This document shows, piece after piece, positions 25,532-34,781 of a DNA stretch of 64,000 bases. Source of the DNA: JAJECS01 sp965219705 (GTDB taxonomy: Bacteria; Chloroflexota; UBA11872). Below the pieces are notes generated by a model. The model saw only the letters and a list, made by a program, of their open reading frames with translations. It did not search any database and was not told the DNA's origin. The DNA is taken from positions 2,790,001 to 2,854,000 of the forward strand of contig OZ244789.1 in NCBI GenBank assembly GCA_965219705.1. The letters are read 5' to 3'. Both the position numbers and the translations under genes were made by a program. The first letter of the stretch is position 1. The number at the start of each line of letters is the position of its first letter.

Positions 25532-27547
25532 TTAGGCCGCGGCGAGTCGAATGAGGCTGGTCAACTGCCCCGCGGCCAGGGCGTCCAGGCGCACGTGCGC
25601 CGCAGCCATCTGCTTGGCGAGTTCCACCAGCGAGCTGCTGCGATTGTGCCGCCGGTCGGCATCCACGACGAGCGCCGGCACCCGTTCGCGCGCGATGGCG
25701 CTGGCGGAACGCAGCGCGTCCGTGATCGGATCGGAGCCCGCGGCCAGCCCGACGTTTGCCACGCCGTCCGTCAGCAAAATAAGGATCGGGCGCAGCTGGG
25801 CATCGCGCGCGCGCTCGCGCTCCACCACGAGGCGCGCCAGCTCCAGCCCGTGGGCCAGCGGCGTGCGGCCGCCGGTGGGCAGCTCGTGCATGCGGGCGTG
25901 GGCCACGTCCAGGCTCGACGTCGGCGGGACGGTTTCGTACGCCTCGGTCTTGCGGAAGGTGATGACCCCCACCCGATCACGCCGTTTGTAGGCGTCCGAA
26001 AGCAGCGAGAGCACGGCCGACTTGGTGAGCTGCATGCGTCGCTGGGCGGCCATGCTGCCCGATCCATCGACGACGAACAGCATGAGATTGCCGACCTTGC
26101 GCATTCTCCGGTGCACCCGCAGGTCCTGTACCCCGATCTGCGGTGCGCCGCGCTGCGGCCGTCGGGCGGCGGCTGCCCGCACCGTGTCGATCACCGCAAT
26201 ATCGGGCGGATCGTCCGGATCCATCGGCCGGCTGCGCACGGAGTGCCCGCGGCGACCCTTGACCTCTGCGCTGGTTCGCCGACCCGTGCGCGGCTTTTGG
26301 AACGAGATCCGCTCCGGCGCATTGACCGGCGGCGCCACCGCCGCCTGGTCGCTGGCAAGCGTCCGGTCCGACTCGGAGGTCGCGCCGGGCGGTCCGTTCT
26401 CTCCTGGGTCGGAGGCCAACGTCGAGTCGGCGGCACCGGCGGCCCCATCGGTTCCGTCGGCGGCGGACTCGGTGGCTGCGGCGGCGGCCGGCCGGGCCTG
26501 AAAGGCTTGAATCGCGCGGTCGAGCTCGTCGGGATCGAGCCCCGGCGGCGTGAAGGGATCGCGGCGGCGGCGGTGGGGCAGCGCGAGCTCCGCGGCGCGG
26601 CGCACGTCGTCCAGGCTGACTTCGCTCCGCCCATCGAGCGCCGCGATCGTGCGCGCGGTCTTGTACATGACGATGTCGGCGCGGTGGCCGTCGACGCCCA
26701 TGGCGTTGGCGATATGCGTGATCAGCCCCAACTTGTCGCTGCTGACGTTCACCTCCGGCAGCAGGGCGCGGGCCCGCTCGATCAGGGCCAGCAGGTCATT
26801 CGTCGCCGGGCGCCAGGATTCCAGGAAGGCGGCCGTGTCCGTCTCGTAGGCAAGCCGCCGCCGCACGATCTCGGCGCGTGCTTTGGGGTCCCTGTCGCCC
26901 TTGATTTCGGCGGCAAGCCCGAAGCGGTCCAGCAGCTGCGGGCGCAGGTCGCCCTCCTCGGGATTCATCGTGCCCACGAGGATGAATTCCGCCGGATGAT
27001 GAAAGGCCACGCCTTCCCGTTCCACGCGGTTGACGCCGGATGCCGCGCTGTCGAGCAGCGTGTCGACCAGATGGTCGTCCAGGAGGTTGACCTCGTCGAC
27101 ATAGAGGATGCCGCGGTGTGCGTCCGCGAGCAGGCCCGGTTCGAACGACCGCCGCCCGTCCCGCAGCACGGCTTCGAGGTCGATCGTGCCGACGACGCGG
27201 TCCTCGGTTGCCGACACCGGGAGGTCAACCACGCGCACGCGTTGAGACGTTGACTCGATCGGAGTGGCGGCCTCGCGTTTGGCGCGGCACTCCAGGCAGA
27301 GGTTGCCCGACGACGGGTCGCAGCGATAGCGGCAGGTTGCGACGGTGATGGCCGGGAGGATCACGGCCAGCCCGCGTACGGCCGTCGACTTGGCCGTGCC
27401 GCGCTCACCGCGAATGAGCACGCCGCCAATGGCGGGGCTGACCGCGTTCGCCAGCAGCGCCAGCTTCATTCGGTCCTGGCCCACGATCGCCGCGAAGGGA
27501 TACGTCATGCCGATCGTCTGAACGGCAGTGTCTGTCGGCGTATTCAT
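25532..27547 (-). CDS. Fused magnesium/cobalt chelatase ChlI-ChlD-type AAA+/VWA protein
   Basis: A 671-residue protein combining two chelatase subunits. Residues about 15-350 are a ChlI/BchI-type AAA+ ATPase with Walker A GERGTAKST and Walker B ILYVDEVNLLDD. A Pro/Ala/Asp-rich linker follows, then a ChlD/BchD-type von Willebrand A domain with the MIDAS motif DGSGSM near residue 490. In magnesium or cobalt chelatases this motor drives metal insertion by a large H or CobN subunit, which is not encoded here. The ATG overlaps the lgt stop as ATGA; a longer open frame extending to 28225 is only the shadow of lgt. Metal and porphyrin specificity cannot be decided. Confidence 0.88.
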   Translation of the reverse strand: MNTPTDTAVQTIGMTYPFAAIVGQDRMKLALLANAVSPAIGGVLIRGERGTAKSTAVRGLAVILPAITVATCRYRCDPSSGNLCLECRAKREAATPIESTSQRVRVVDLPVSATEDRVVGTIDLEAVLRDGRRSFEPGLLADAHRGILYVDEVNLLDDHLVDTLLDSAASGVNRVEREGVAFHHPAEFILVGTMNPEEGDLRPQLLDRFGLAAEIKGDRDPKARAEIVRRRLAYETDTAAFLESWRPATNDLLALIERARALLPEVNVSSDKLGLITHIANAMGVDGHRADIVMYKTARTIAALDGRSEVSLDDVRRAAELALPHRRRRDPFTPPGLDPDELDRAIQAFQARPAAAAATESAADGTDGAAGAADSTLASDPGENGPPGATSESDRTLASDQAAVAPPVNAPERISFQKPRTGRRTSAEVKGRRGHSVRSRPMDPDDPPDIAVIDTVRAAAARRPQRGAPQIGVQDLRVHRRMRKVGNLMLFVVDGSGSMAAQRRMQLTKSAVLSLLSDAYKRRDRVGVITFRKTEAYETVPPTSSLDVAHARMHELPTGGRTPLAHGLELARLVVERERARDAQLRPILILLTDGVANVGLAAGSDPITDALRSASAIARERVPALVVDADRRHNRSSSLVELAKQMAAAHVRLDALAAGQLTSLIRLAAA

Positions 27548-28395
27548 CGGCGGCGCGGCGGTCGTGGCGCGGCCTTGGCGGGCGCCTTTGCGGCGGCGAC
27601 GCGGCGCCATGCGTGGTTGGACACCCAGACCGCGGTGACGACGAGACCGATGACTCCAATGACCTGCGACTGCTGCAGGCCGGCGAACAGCACGTCTTGG
27701 TCGAGGCGCAGGAATTGCAGGCCCAACCGCAGCGCGCTGTAACCCGCGACGACGAACCAATAGGTGTGGAGGTTGCCCATGTAGCGGTACACGAGCCACA
27801 GGGCGCCGGCGAAGATCACCAGGTCGCCCAGCATCTCGTAGGTCGTGGCCGGGTGGACGGGGAAGCCTTCGAGGCCAGGCCGGATCGGACCCTGCCCGAG
27901 CGTATTGGGGTGGGTATAGGACACCGCCCACGGGAAGTTGGAGGCCAGGGCATGGTGCTCGCCGTTTATCAGGTCTCCTATTCGGCCGACGCCCATGCCG
28001 AAGATGGTTCCAGGCGCGCCGATATCCAGCGCGGTGCGCACGGGCAGGCGCATCCACCACGCGGCGCCGCCCACGCCGATGGTTCCGCCGACAATCGCGC
28101 CCCACACGGTGATGCCGCCCTGATTCAGCTTGAAAATACCGGCGAAGTCTTGGGCGAACTCCCGCTCCCAGTTGTCGAGGACGTACAGCGCGCGCGCTGC
28201 CACGATGCTCGCGGCCACGCCCCACAGGGCAAGCGTCGTAATTTCATCGGCGGTGATCGAGGACCGGCGCGCCAGCCGCCGCGCCACGAACACGCCCACG
28301 ATGATCCCGATGACGGCCCACAGCGAGTGCCAGGTGAACTGGAAGTCGCCGAGCGCGAACAGATCCGGGTCCCAGGGGATCTCGATGGCGAGCAC
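27544..28395 (-). CDS. lgt: Prolipoprotein diacylglyceryl transferase
   Basis: A 283-residue membrane protein with about seven segments and the Lgt signature GRIGDLINGEHHA (usually GRxGNFxNxE) near residue 140, plus HPATTYEM. It transfers diacylglyceryl from phosphatidylglycerol to the lipobox cysteine, the first step of lipoprotein maturation. Clients in this window include the LAAC lipoproteins at 3434-5083 and 34850-35635. The C-terminal tail is unusually basic and Pro/Ala-rich. Its stop overlaps the chelatase start, so the two are translationally coupled. Confidence 0.93.
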   Translation of the reverse strand: MLAIEIPWDPDLFALGDFQFTWHSLWAVIGIIVGVFVARRLARRSSITADEITTLALWGVAASIVAARALYVLDNWEREFAQDFAGIFKLNQGGITVWGAIVGGTIGVGGAAWWMRLPVRTALDIGAPGTIFGMGVGRIGDLINGEHHALASNFPWAVSYTHPNTLGQGPIRPGLEGFPVHPATTYEMLGDLVIFAGALWLVYRYMGNLHTYWFVVAGYSALRLGLQFLRLDQDVLFAGLQQSQVIGVIGLVVTAVWVSNHAWRRVAAAKAPAKAAPRPPRRR

Positions 28396-28481
28396 GCCGC
28401 AGCCTCAGTCTGTGATTGGGCCCATCGGAGGACCCGCGGCCCGATGGTACCTGCCGCGGCGCGGGCGGTGGCCGAGTGCCG

Positions 28482-29825
28482 TCATCCGGCGCCAGCCTCG
28501 CTCAGGGCCCGCAGCTCATCGGCCAAGGCGGCCATGCGCGTGTCCACCGCATGTCCCGAGGCCATCACATCGTCGATGGCCGGCAGCAGCCGCGACTGGG
28601 CAATCTCAGCCCCGGGCACTTCGAGGGACGGGCGGCGCCAGCCCGAGGCGGCCTCGGTGAGGTCTTCCGGCTGCAGGCCGCGCTCCGCGGCAACCTGCTC
28701 GACGGCCGGCCGCCAGGCGGGCACACCTCGCGCGCCAGGGGCCGGCCAGGCATCGGTCACCATCAGCGACGCCACGTCGGCCGCCGCCGCGACGTGCTCT
28801 GCGTCCCACGCGACCGCCACGTAGTCCGCGCGCACCGGCACGGCCCGGCGGTTGGCGCCCCAGGTAGGCAGCGGCACCTGTTGCCAGGTTTCCGTGTCCG
28901 GTGTGTCTCGCGGCGCCAGGTCGTCGAGCACCCAGCCGGAGCGGATCGTCATCGCGACTCGCCCCTCGGCAAGGGCGGTGTGCGCGGCCAGCAGTCCATC
29001 CCAAGCGTATGGAGGCGGCGACACGGCTTCCCGATGAATCAGGTCTGCGTACCACTGCCATCCCACGCTTGAGGCAATCTGGGTCCCGGTCCAGAAACGC
29101 CCGCCGGCCGAGGTGGCCACGGTTTCGATTTCGGGCACGTCGGCCACGACGCCCCAGCCGTAAGTGAAGCGCTCCCGATCGGTGAGGCGGCGCGCCGTTT
29201 CCAGCCACTCCGGATAGGTGGCGCCGGGCTCGGTGACTCCGGCGCGGTCCAGCGTCTGTGGGTTGACGAAGCCGAAGACGGGGAACCCGCTGAGCGGCAG
29301 TCCGATGCGGGCCTGATGGTGCCGCCCGAGGCGCTCCAGGGCCGGAAGCAGATCGAGGCTCCCGAGCCACGCGTTGAGCGCCAGCACCAGGCCCTCGCGC
29401 GCGAGGCGGGCCAGCTGCGTGCCCGGGACGCCGGCCACCACGTCGAACTCACCGCCGCGACGGGCACTGGCGATGAGTCCTGCGAGACCGGACGGCGACG
29501 GGGCCAGATGCGACGCGCGGAGATCGATCTCCGGCCGGCGCGAAGCGACCGCCTGCACGCGCTCGGGCCATGGGGACTCGTCGCGACCGAGCACCAGCAG
29601 GCGAACCGTCACGGACTCGGCCATGGCCGGCTGCGCCGAAGCCGTGATTGCCGCCATCGCCGGCCGATTGAAGTCTTGGCCGCCGAACGTCGCGCCCGAT
29701 GCGGCCAGGACTCTGGTGGCGACGCTCGATCCGGCGCCCACGAGCAGGGCCCGCCGCGACAGGCGCTTTCCGAGGCGGCTGTGGCCGCCGGCCGGCGTCA
29801 CTACCCTCCGGCCCAGCGCGGCCAT
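28482..29825 (-). CDS. Extracellular solute-binding protein with Tat signal (family 1-like)
   Basis: A 447-residue exported protein. The N-terminal LSRRALLVGAGSSVATRVLA fits a twin-arginine signal with an AxA-type cleavage region and no lipobox. The mature part resembles periplasmic sugar-binding proteins of ABC transporters (GWVLDDLAPR, ADVASLMV, LASGHAVDT regions), but without a distinct motif. No permease genes are next to it. ATG start at 29825, divergent from trxB across 154 bases. Another family of binding protein cannot be excluded. Confidence 0.75.
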   Translation of the reverse strand: MAALGRRVVTPAGGHSRLGKRLSRRALLVGAGSSVATRVLAASGATFGGQDFNRPAMAAITASAQPAMAESVTVRLLVLGRDESPWPERVQAVASRRPEIDLRASHLAPSPSGLAGLIASARRGGEFDVVAGVPGTQLARLAREGLVLALNAWLGSLDLLPALERLGRHHQARIGLPLSGFPVFGFVNPQTLDRAGVTEPGATYPEWLETARRLTDRERFTYGWGVVADVPEIETVATSAGGRFWTGTQIASSVGWQWYADLIHREAVSPPPYAWDGLLAAHTALAEGRVAMTIRSGWVLDDLAPRDTPDTETWQQVPLPTWGANRRAVPVRADYVAVAWDAEHVAAAADVASLMVTDAWPAPGARGVPAWRPAVEQVAAERGLQPEDLTEAASGWRRPSLEVPGAEIAQSRLLPAIDDVMASGHAVDTRMAALADELRALSEAGAG

Positions 29826-29979
29826 GACGCCGCGTCATGGTGGGCGGTCCCGCATATTGCTTGTGCAAGAAATACAACGGTTTGCCGCCGCACCTTTAGA
29901 ACCAGCGTGCCGGGCATGCGATTATTGACGGCGTGGCATTCCAGCAAGAATCGCACGGGACGCCCGTGATGAGGGGCAG

Positions 29980-30936
29980 ATGTACGACATCGCGATCTTA
30001 GGCTCAGGACCGGCCGGTCTCACGGCCGCCATCTACAGCGCGCGCGCCAACCTTTCCACCGTGGTGATCACCGGTGAAATGTTTGGCGGTCAGATCGCGA
30101 CGACCAACGACGTCGAGAACTATCCGGGATTCGACCAGATCGAGGGTCCTGAGCTCACGCTGAGAATGCGAGAGCAAGCTGAGAAGTTCGGCGCCGAGAT
30201 GCTGGTCGACACCGTCACCGACATCGATGTCGATGGTCCGCCCTTCACCCTCACGACGCTGGCCGGCGACCTTCAGGCGCGGTCGGTCGTGGTTGCGACC
30301 GGGGCGACGCCTCGACAGCTTGAGGTTCCGGGCGAGCAGGAATACTGGGGCCGCGGCGTGTCGTTCTGCGCCACCTGCGACGGCGCGTTCTTCAAGGACG
30401 CGCCGTTAGCGGTGATCGGCGGCGGTGACAGCGCGCTGCAGGAATCGTTGTTTCTGACTCGGTTCGCGTCGCAGGTCACCGTGGTCCACCGGCGCGACAC
30501 CCTGCGCGCCGGCACCTATCTGCGAATGCGGGCCGAAGAGGACCCGAAGATCGGGTTTCTTTGGAACAACGTGGTCGAGTCGGTGGAAGGCGATGACCGT
30601 GGCGTTACGCATCTCCGACTGCGCGACGTCGGGTCGGGCGCGATCAGCAACCTGGACGTCGAAGGCATGTTCGTGTTCATCGGGCACTTTCCCAACACGG
30701 CGATGTTCGAAGGCAAGCTCGATATGACCGATGAGGGATACGTCGTCTCCGACCGGCGCATGCATACCAGCGTCGAGGGGATCTTTGTCGCCGGCGAGGC
30801 GCAAGACCACTATTTCCGGCAAGCCATTACCGGGGCCGGCGAGGGATGCATGGCGGCCATGGAGGCGGAGAAGTTCGTCGCCGGCCTTGAGAGCGCCGAG
30901 GACGCAGTTCCGGCGGAGGCCGCGGCAGCCACCTAG
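29980..30936 (+). CDS. trxB: Thioredoxin reductase
   Basis: A 318-residue flavoprotein disulfide reductase: FAD site LGSGPAGLTAAIYSARA at residue 7, redox-active CATCDG near residue 130, and NADPH-binding IGGGDSALQES near 147. It reduces thioredoxin with NADPH. GAGGGG sits just before the ATG. It converges on groL, and the 50-base gap contains a strong perfect hairpin that starts at the last base of the trxB stop codon. Confidence 0.94.
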   Translation: MYDIAILGSGPAGLTAAIYSARANLSTVVITGEMFGGQIATTNDVENYPGFDQIEGPELTLRMREQAEKFGAEMLVDTVTDIDVDGPPFTLTTLAGDLQARSVVVATGATPRQLEVPGEQEYWGRGVSFCATCDGAFFKDAPLAVIGGGDSALQESLFLTRFASQVTVVHRRDTLRAGTYLRMRAEEDPKIGFLWNNVVESVEGDDRGVTHLRLRDVGSGAISNLDVEGMFVFIGHFPNTAMFEGKLDMTDEGYVVSDRRMHTSVEGIFVAGEAQDHYFRQAITGAGEGCMAAMEAEKFVAGLESAEDAVPAEAAAAT

Positions 30937-30962
30937 CCGGACGGCAGGTTCTGCCGTCCGGC
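30936..30962. terminator. Bidirectional hairpin between trxB and groL
   Basis: A perfect 12-bp inverted repeat (GCCGGACGGCAG at 30936-30947, its complement at 30951-30962) with a three-base GTT loop lies between two convergent genes. Neither side is followed by a clear T-run, so this would be a hairpin-only or Rho-assisted terminator. It is the clearest terminator-like structure in the window. Confidence 0.7.
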
Positions 30963-30986
30963 GGAGTCGCCTTTGGAGACCGGGCT

Positions 30987-32726
30987 CTAGAAGCCCATGC
31001 CGCCCATTCCGCCCATGCCACCCATACCGCCCATACCGCCCATGCCACCCATACCGCCCATGCCACCCATGCCGCCCATGGGATCCATACCGCCCATGCC
31101 GCCGGCGGCCCCACCGGGCGGGTCCTGCGGAACAAAGCCGGTCTCAGCCACCACGACCTCGGTGGTGAGGATCAGATTGGCGATCGATACTCCGTTCTGC
31201 AGCGCCGACCGCGTCACGCGCGCCGGGTCGATCACGCCGTCCGCGACGAGATCGCCGTATTCGCCCGTGAGGACGTTCAGGCCGTAGTTCCGGTTTTTGT
31301 GTTCCTGCTGGCCGCGGCGGATGTTGTTGATGACCACCCCGGGATGCAGGCCGGAATTCTCGGCGAGCTGACGCACGGGCTGCTCCAACGCCATGCGGAG
31401 CGCCCGCACGCCGGCTTGCTCGTCCCCCGAGGTCTCGCCTTCGATCGCGTCCAGCGCGCCGGCGCTATTCAGCAAGGCCACGCCGCCGCCGGGGATGACG
31501 CCCATCTCGAGCGCGGCTCGCGTGGCCGCCAGGGCGTCCTCGACGCGGGATTTCTTTTCCTTCAGCTCGACCTCGGTGGCGGCGCCCACGTGGACCACTG
31601 CCACGCCGCCCGCCAGCCGGGCCAGCCGCTCTTCGAGCTGGTCAAGGTCGTACTTCGTCGTGGTTTCCTCGATCGTCACCTTGATCTGTCTCACCCGCGC
31701 CTGGATCGCGGCCGGCCGACCCTTGCCGCCCTCGATGGTGGTTTCCTCCTTGCGGGAGATCACCCGACGCGCCCGGCCCAGGTCGTCCAGGGTGGCGTCA
31801 TGGAGCTTGCGGCCGGCCTCGGGGCCGAAGGCCGTTGCTCCGACGAGGATGGCGATGTCTTCCATTATGTCTTTGCGGCGATCGCCGTAGCCCGGAGCCT
31901 TCACTCCGAGCGAGTTGAGATTCCCCCGCTGGTTGTTCACCAGCAGCACGGCCAGCGGGTCGCCCGCCAATTCATCGCTGATGACCACGAACTCTTTCTT
32001 GCCGGCTTGATTCAACTGGTCCAGCAAGGGCACCAGGTCGTTGATGTGCGTGGGCTTCGAGTTGGTCACGAGGATGTACGGGTCCTCGATCACGGTCTCC
32101 ATCTGATCGCGGTTCGTGACGAATTCGGGCGAGGCGTAGCCCTTGTCGAACGTCATGCCCTCGGTGTGCTTGATCTCGGTCTCCAGACCCCTGGACTCGT
32201 CAACCGTGATCGCACCGTCGCGCCCCACGTTGTCCATGGCCTGAGCAATGAGCTCACCAACTTCCTCGTCGCCGGATGCGATGGCGGCGATGTGCGCGAT
32301 TTCATCCCGGTGCTGGATGGGGGTCGCCTGACGCCGGAGGTCGGCCATCACCGCTGCGGTGGCCTTTTCAACGCCGCGTCGAAGCATCATGGCGTTCGCG
32401 CCGGCGGCCATGCTCTTCAGCGCCTCGGTCAGCACGGCCTGCGCCAACACGGTGGCCGTGGTCGTGCCGTCGCCGGCGCTTTCGCCCGTGCGACTCGCTG
32501 CCTCCTTGATGAGCTGCGCGCCCACATCCTGAAAGACCTCGTCCAGGTCGATTTCCTCCGCCACGCTTACGCCGTCGTGCGTAATGGTGGGGGCGCTGTA
32601 TTTCTTGCCCAGCGCCACGTTGCGTCCTTTGGGCCCCAGGGTTGAGCGCACTGCGCGGGCAACGACCTCCACGCCGTCGGAAAGTTCCTGGCGGGCATCT
32701 TCGGCGAGCATGATCTGCTTAGGCAT
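30987..32726 (-). CDS. groL: Chaperonin GroEL
   Basis: A 579-residue chaperonin: LGPKGRNVALGKKYSAP near residue 32, the ATP-binding GDGTTTATVLAQ near 87 and VIPGGGVALL near 415 are canonical. It forms the double-ring ATP-driven folding chamber. It is longer than usual because the C-terminal tail holds eleven GGM repeats (two before and nine after an internal DPM), encoded by a short-period DNA repeat at 30993-31110. GAGAGG precedes the ATG. There is no groES next to it and no CIRCE (GAGTGCTAA-type) operator in the upstream gap. Confidence 0.96.
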   Translation of the reverse strand: MPKQIMLAEDARQELSDGVEVVARAVRSTLGPKGRNVALGKKYSAPTITHDGVSVAEEIDLDEVFQDVGAQLIKEAASRTGESAGDGTTTATVLAQAVLTEALKSMAAGANAMMLRRGVEKATAAVMADLRRQATPIQHRDEIAHIAAIASGDEEVGELIAQAMDNVGRDGAITVDESRGLETEIKHTEGMTFDKGYASPEFVTNRDQMETVIEDPYILVTNSKPTHINDLVPLLDQLNQAGKKEFVVISDELAGDPLAVLLVNNQRGNLNSLGVKAPGYGDRRKDIMEDIAILVGATAFGPEAGRKLHDATLDDLGRARRVISRKEETTIEGGKGRPAAIQARVRQIKVTIEETTTKYDLDQLEERLARLAGGVAVVHVGAATEVELKEKKSRVEDALAATRAALEMGVIPGGGVALLNSAGALDAIEGETSGDEQAGVRALRMALEQPVRQLAENSGLHPGVVINNIRRGQQEHKNRNYGLNVLTGEYGDLVADGVIDPARVTRSALQNGVSIANLILTTEVVVAETGFVPQDPPGGAAGGMGGMDPMGGMGGMGGMGGMGGMGGMGGMGGMGGMGF

Positions 32727-32902
32727 GGTTTCCTCTCGGGCGCATGGCGCCGGACATCTCAGGGTGGGTTACGGCCGCCAGGGAAGGCATCCCGCAGCGG
32801 CGCTCGGCTTTCGCCCAATTTTAGGAGCGGTTGGCGACAGGATCAACGCCTCTGGGTATGGTCCAATGTATTCGGTCCCAGCGGTACAACGGGAGAGGCC
32901 CT

Positions 32903-33580
32903 ATGCGGCTCATCATTGCCGGTTGCGAGTACAGCGGAACGACCACGCTTGCCAACGCCATTGGCGAATGGGCGGAGACGACGCTCGGCGGCAAGCCGGG
33001 GATTCACGACCATTTCAAGGGCCCGCCGGAGAAGGGGCTCACGGCTGAGGAAGAGGCGCAGTTTGCGGCGTTGGGTCCGCGGCTCCACGAGATGTTTCAG
33101 CGGTATCAGATCGAGTACCACCTGCAACCGGGCTTTTTCGCGTATCCGGACCACGTCTTGGTGGGGATGCATCTCGAGGATGCGGTCTATGCCCCGCTCT
33201 ACTACGGCTACGGCGGCGAGGGCCAATATGCCGAACGCACGGAATTCGCGCGCCACACTGAAGAGCGAATTCTCGCCCTTGCGCCGGATGTGATTGAAAT
33301 CCTGGTGCGGGCGACCCCCGACGTGATTCGACGCCGCATGCATGAGACGCCGCATCGCATCCAGATCGTGCAGGAGGGGGACATCGAGCACGTGCTGGAG
33401 CGCTTCGAGAGCCAGCACGCGGCGTCGCTGATCCGGAACAAGATGGAGATCGACACCTCGGCGACGGACGTGGCCGCGTGCGTCGAGCAATTCGTCCGCG
33501 TCTTCGAGCCGCTCATGACCGACGCCGATCGCGTGCGCGCTCTGGTGGCGCGAGCGCGGCGGGCCGGGGAGTGGCTCTGA
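32903..33580 (+). CDS. P-loop protein of unknown function
   Basis: A 225-residue protein with a P-loop-like GCEYSGTTTLANAIG at residue 6 (GxxxxGTT, with Thr replacing the usual Lys). The rest is hydrophilic with a tyrosine-rich patch (DAVYAPLYYGYGG) and a C-terminal helical region. It looks like a small nucleotide kinase or sulfotransferase-type fold, but the missing P-loop lysine makes kinase activity doubtful. ATG start with GGGAGAGG upstream; divergent from groL. I do not recognise the family beyond this. Confidence 0.65.
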   Translation: MRLIIAGCEYSGTTTLANAIGEWAETTLGGKPGIHDHFKGPPEKGLTAEEEAQFAALGPRLHEMFQRYQIEYHLQPGFFAYPDHVLVGMHLEDAVYAPLYYGYGGEGQYAERTEFARHTEERILALAPDVIEILVRATPDVIRRRMHETPHRIQIVQEGDIEHVLERFESQHAASLIRNKMEIDTSATDVAACVEQFVRVFEPLMTDADRVRALVARARRAGEWL

Positions 33581-33978
33581 ACGCCGCGTGGGGCTGCCCG
33601 CCCGGGTCGCTGACCGCGAGCCGAAGCGCTGGGCGGTGTGCGCGCTGTTCGACAAAGGGGCCACAGCGGGCGTCGATCAGGATCGTGCCACTATTAAAGT
33701 TCGGAGGCGAAGAAAACCCCGAAAGCTTAAAAAAACTCCCGCCGGTCACGACGGCGTTACTCCCAAGCGAGTGGGTGAGCTGGTCGGCTCCTTGAGGCTC
33801 ATCGTCGGCGAGTCGTTGTTCGGACGCTGACGCTGCCGGGCGCGGCGCGGCATGCCGCGCAGGAGGGCCGCCAGGCTTTCACGTGGTCAAGCCGCATGCA
33901 TCAGCGCTCCGCTTCGGTCTACTGGGCGAGCAGTACACTCTTTCAGGACACCGATGCTTTATCTGTGAGGACTAGGGT
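33581..33978. other. Intergenic region without convincing gene
   Basis: About 400 bases between two rightward genes. A purine- and A-rich patch at 33690-33740 stands out from the surrounding GC-rich sequence, and a perfect 16-base palindrome lies at 33845-33860 (GCGCGGCATGCCGCGC). An 80-codon frame at 33588-33830 has no protein-like features and no ribosome binding site. The patch may be part of a structured RNA or an old remnant; I recognise no known RNA family in it. Confidence 0.5.
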
Positions 33979-34602
33979 ATGAACGAACAAGAGGTTGGGC
34001 GGCGCGTGCGCGACGGGCTGATCGGCGTGATTCGCGGCACCGGCGATGTGCTCGAAGAGACCGTGAAAGCCGTCACCGGCGTCGCCAAGACTGCTCTGGG
34101 TGAGACAGCCAGCACTGCGGGCGCCGTCGGCGAGGTGGGCGTTGGCGCGGTGCGCGGCGCGATCCGCGCCGTCGGCGACGTTGGCGAGGAGGCCGCCGAG
34201 ACGGCTGCCACAAGTATCAATGCTGCCGTAGACGCCGCCGACAGCGTCGGCGTCAAGGTTGGCAACACGGCCAAGGGCGCCGTGATCGGCAGCGTGCGCG
34301 GTGTGTCCGAGGCCGGCGTGGCGAGCATCAGCGCCGTCCAAGAGACGGCCAGCGCCGCGGTGTCGGAGACGGCCCAGGTCGGCGCTGACGTTACGGTTGC
34401 GGCTGTCGGTGCGGTCGAGGGCGCGATCGAGGCTGCGAAAGACCTCGGCGTGAGCGCCGAAGAGGCGGCTGCCGCCGCGGCGACTGGTGCGATCGACGCC
34501 GCCGGCCAGGTGAGCGAGACCGCCGCCCGGCGCGTCCAGCGTGCCGTTGAGGGGACGATCGGCGGCGTGAAGGTCGTCGCCCAGTCGACGGTCGCCAAGT
34601 AA
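33979..34602 (+). CDS. Alanine/glycine/valine-rich small-residue protein
   Basis: A 207-residue protein with a very skewed composition: Ala, Val, Gly, Thr, Ser and Glu make up nearly everything, in repeated GAV/GAI-type helical segments (VGEVGVGAVRGAIRAVG; AAVGAVEGAIEAAK). No signal peptide, cysteine or tryptophan. It resembles surface-binding amphipathic helix proteins such as phasins or LEA-like proteins, but no family signature is visible. GAGGA precedes the ATG by about eight bases. An imperfect internal repeat of about 60 residues is likely. Function unknown. Confidence 0.65.
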   Translation: MNEQEVGRRVRDGLIGVIRGTGDVLEETVKAVTGVAKTALGETASTAGAVGEVGVGAVRGAIRAVGDVGEEAAETAATSINAAVDAADSVGVKVGNTAKGAVIGSVRGVSEAGVASISAVQETASAAVSETAQVGADVTVAAVGAVEGAIEAAKDLGVSAEEAAAAAATGAIDAAGQVSETAARRVQRAVEGTIGGVKVVAQSTVAK

Positions 34603-34781
34603 CGACGAGCTGGCATCGATTTGGGCGGCGGGCCGCGCGGCCTGCCGCTGCGCCTAACGGGCAGCAGGCAGTGCCGATCTAGCCGACCCTCTTGCACTTG
34701 CAGGTCTGCTCGTCAGACCACCATCGGACGGCTGGCGCGATACGCCAAGCAATTTCCGGGGTGAATGCGGGCGTTACCAAT

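Noticed and set aside
25271..27253. Very long open frame opposite the chelatase gene
   Set aside because: It runs antisense to a gene with clear AAA+ and VWA motifs; such long shadow frames are expected in GC-rich DNA, and its translation is low-complexity Arg/Gly/Pro-rich.
27548..28225. Upstream extension of the chelatase frame
   Set aside because: It lies inside lgt in another frame; the ATG at 27547 overlapping the lgt stop is the natural start.
31299..32645. Long open frame opposite groL
   Set aside because: Antisense to a chaperonin with all canonical motifs; no family features of its own.
32727..32902. CIRCE-type heat shock operator before groL
   Set aside because: No inverted repeat with the TTAGCACTC/GAGTGCTAA pattern is present.
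33588..33830. 80-codon frame after the P-loop gene
   Set aside because: No ribosome binding site and a basic, low-complexity translation without any motif.
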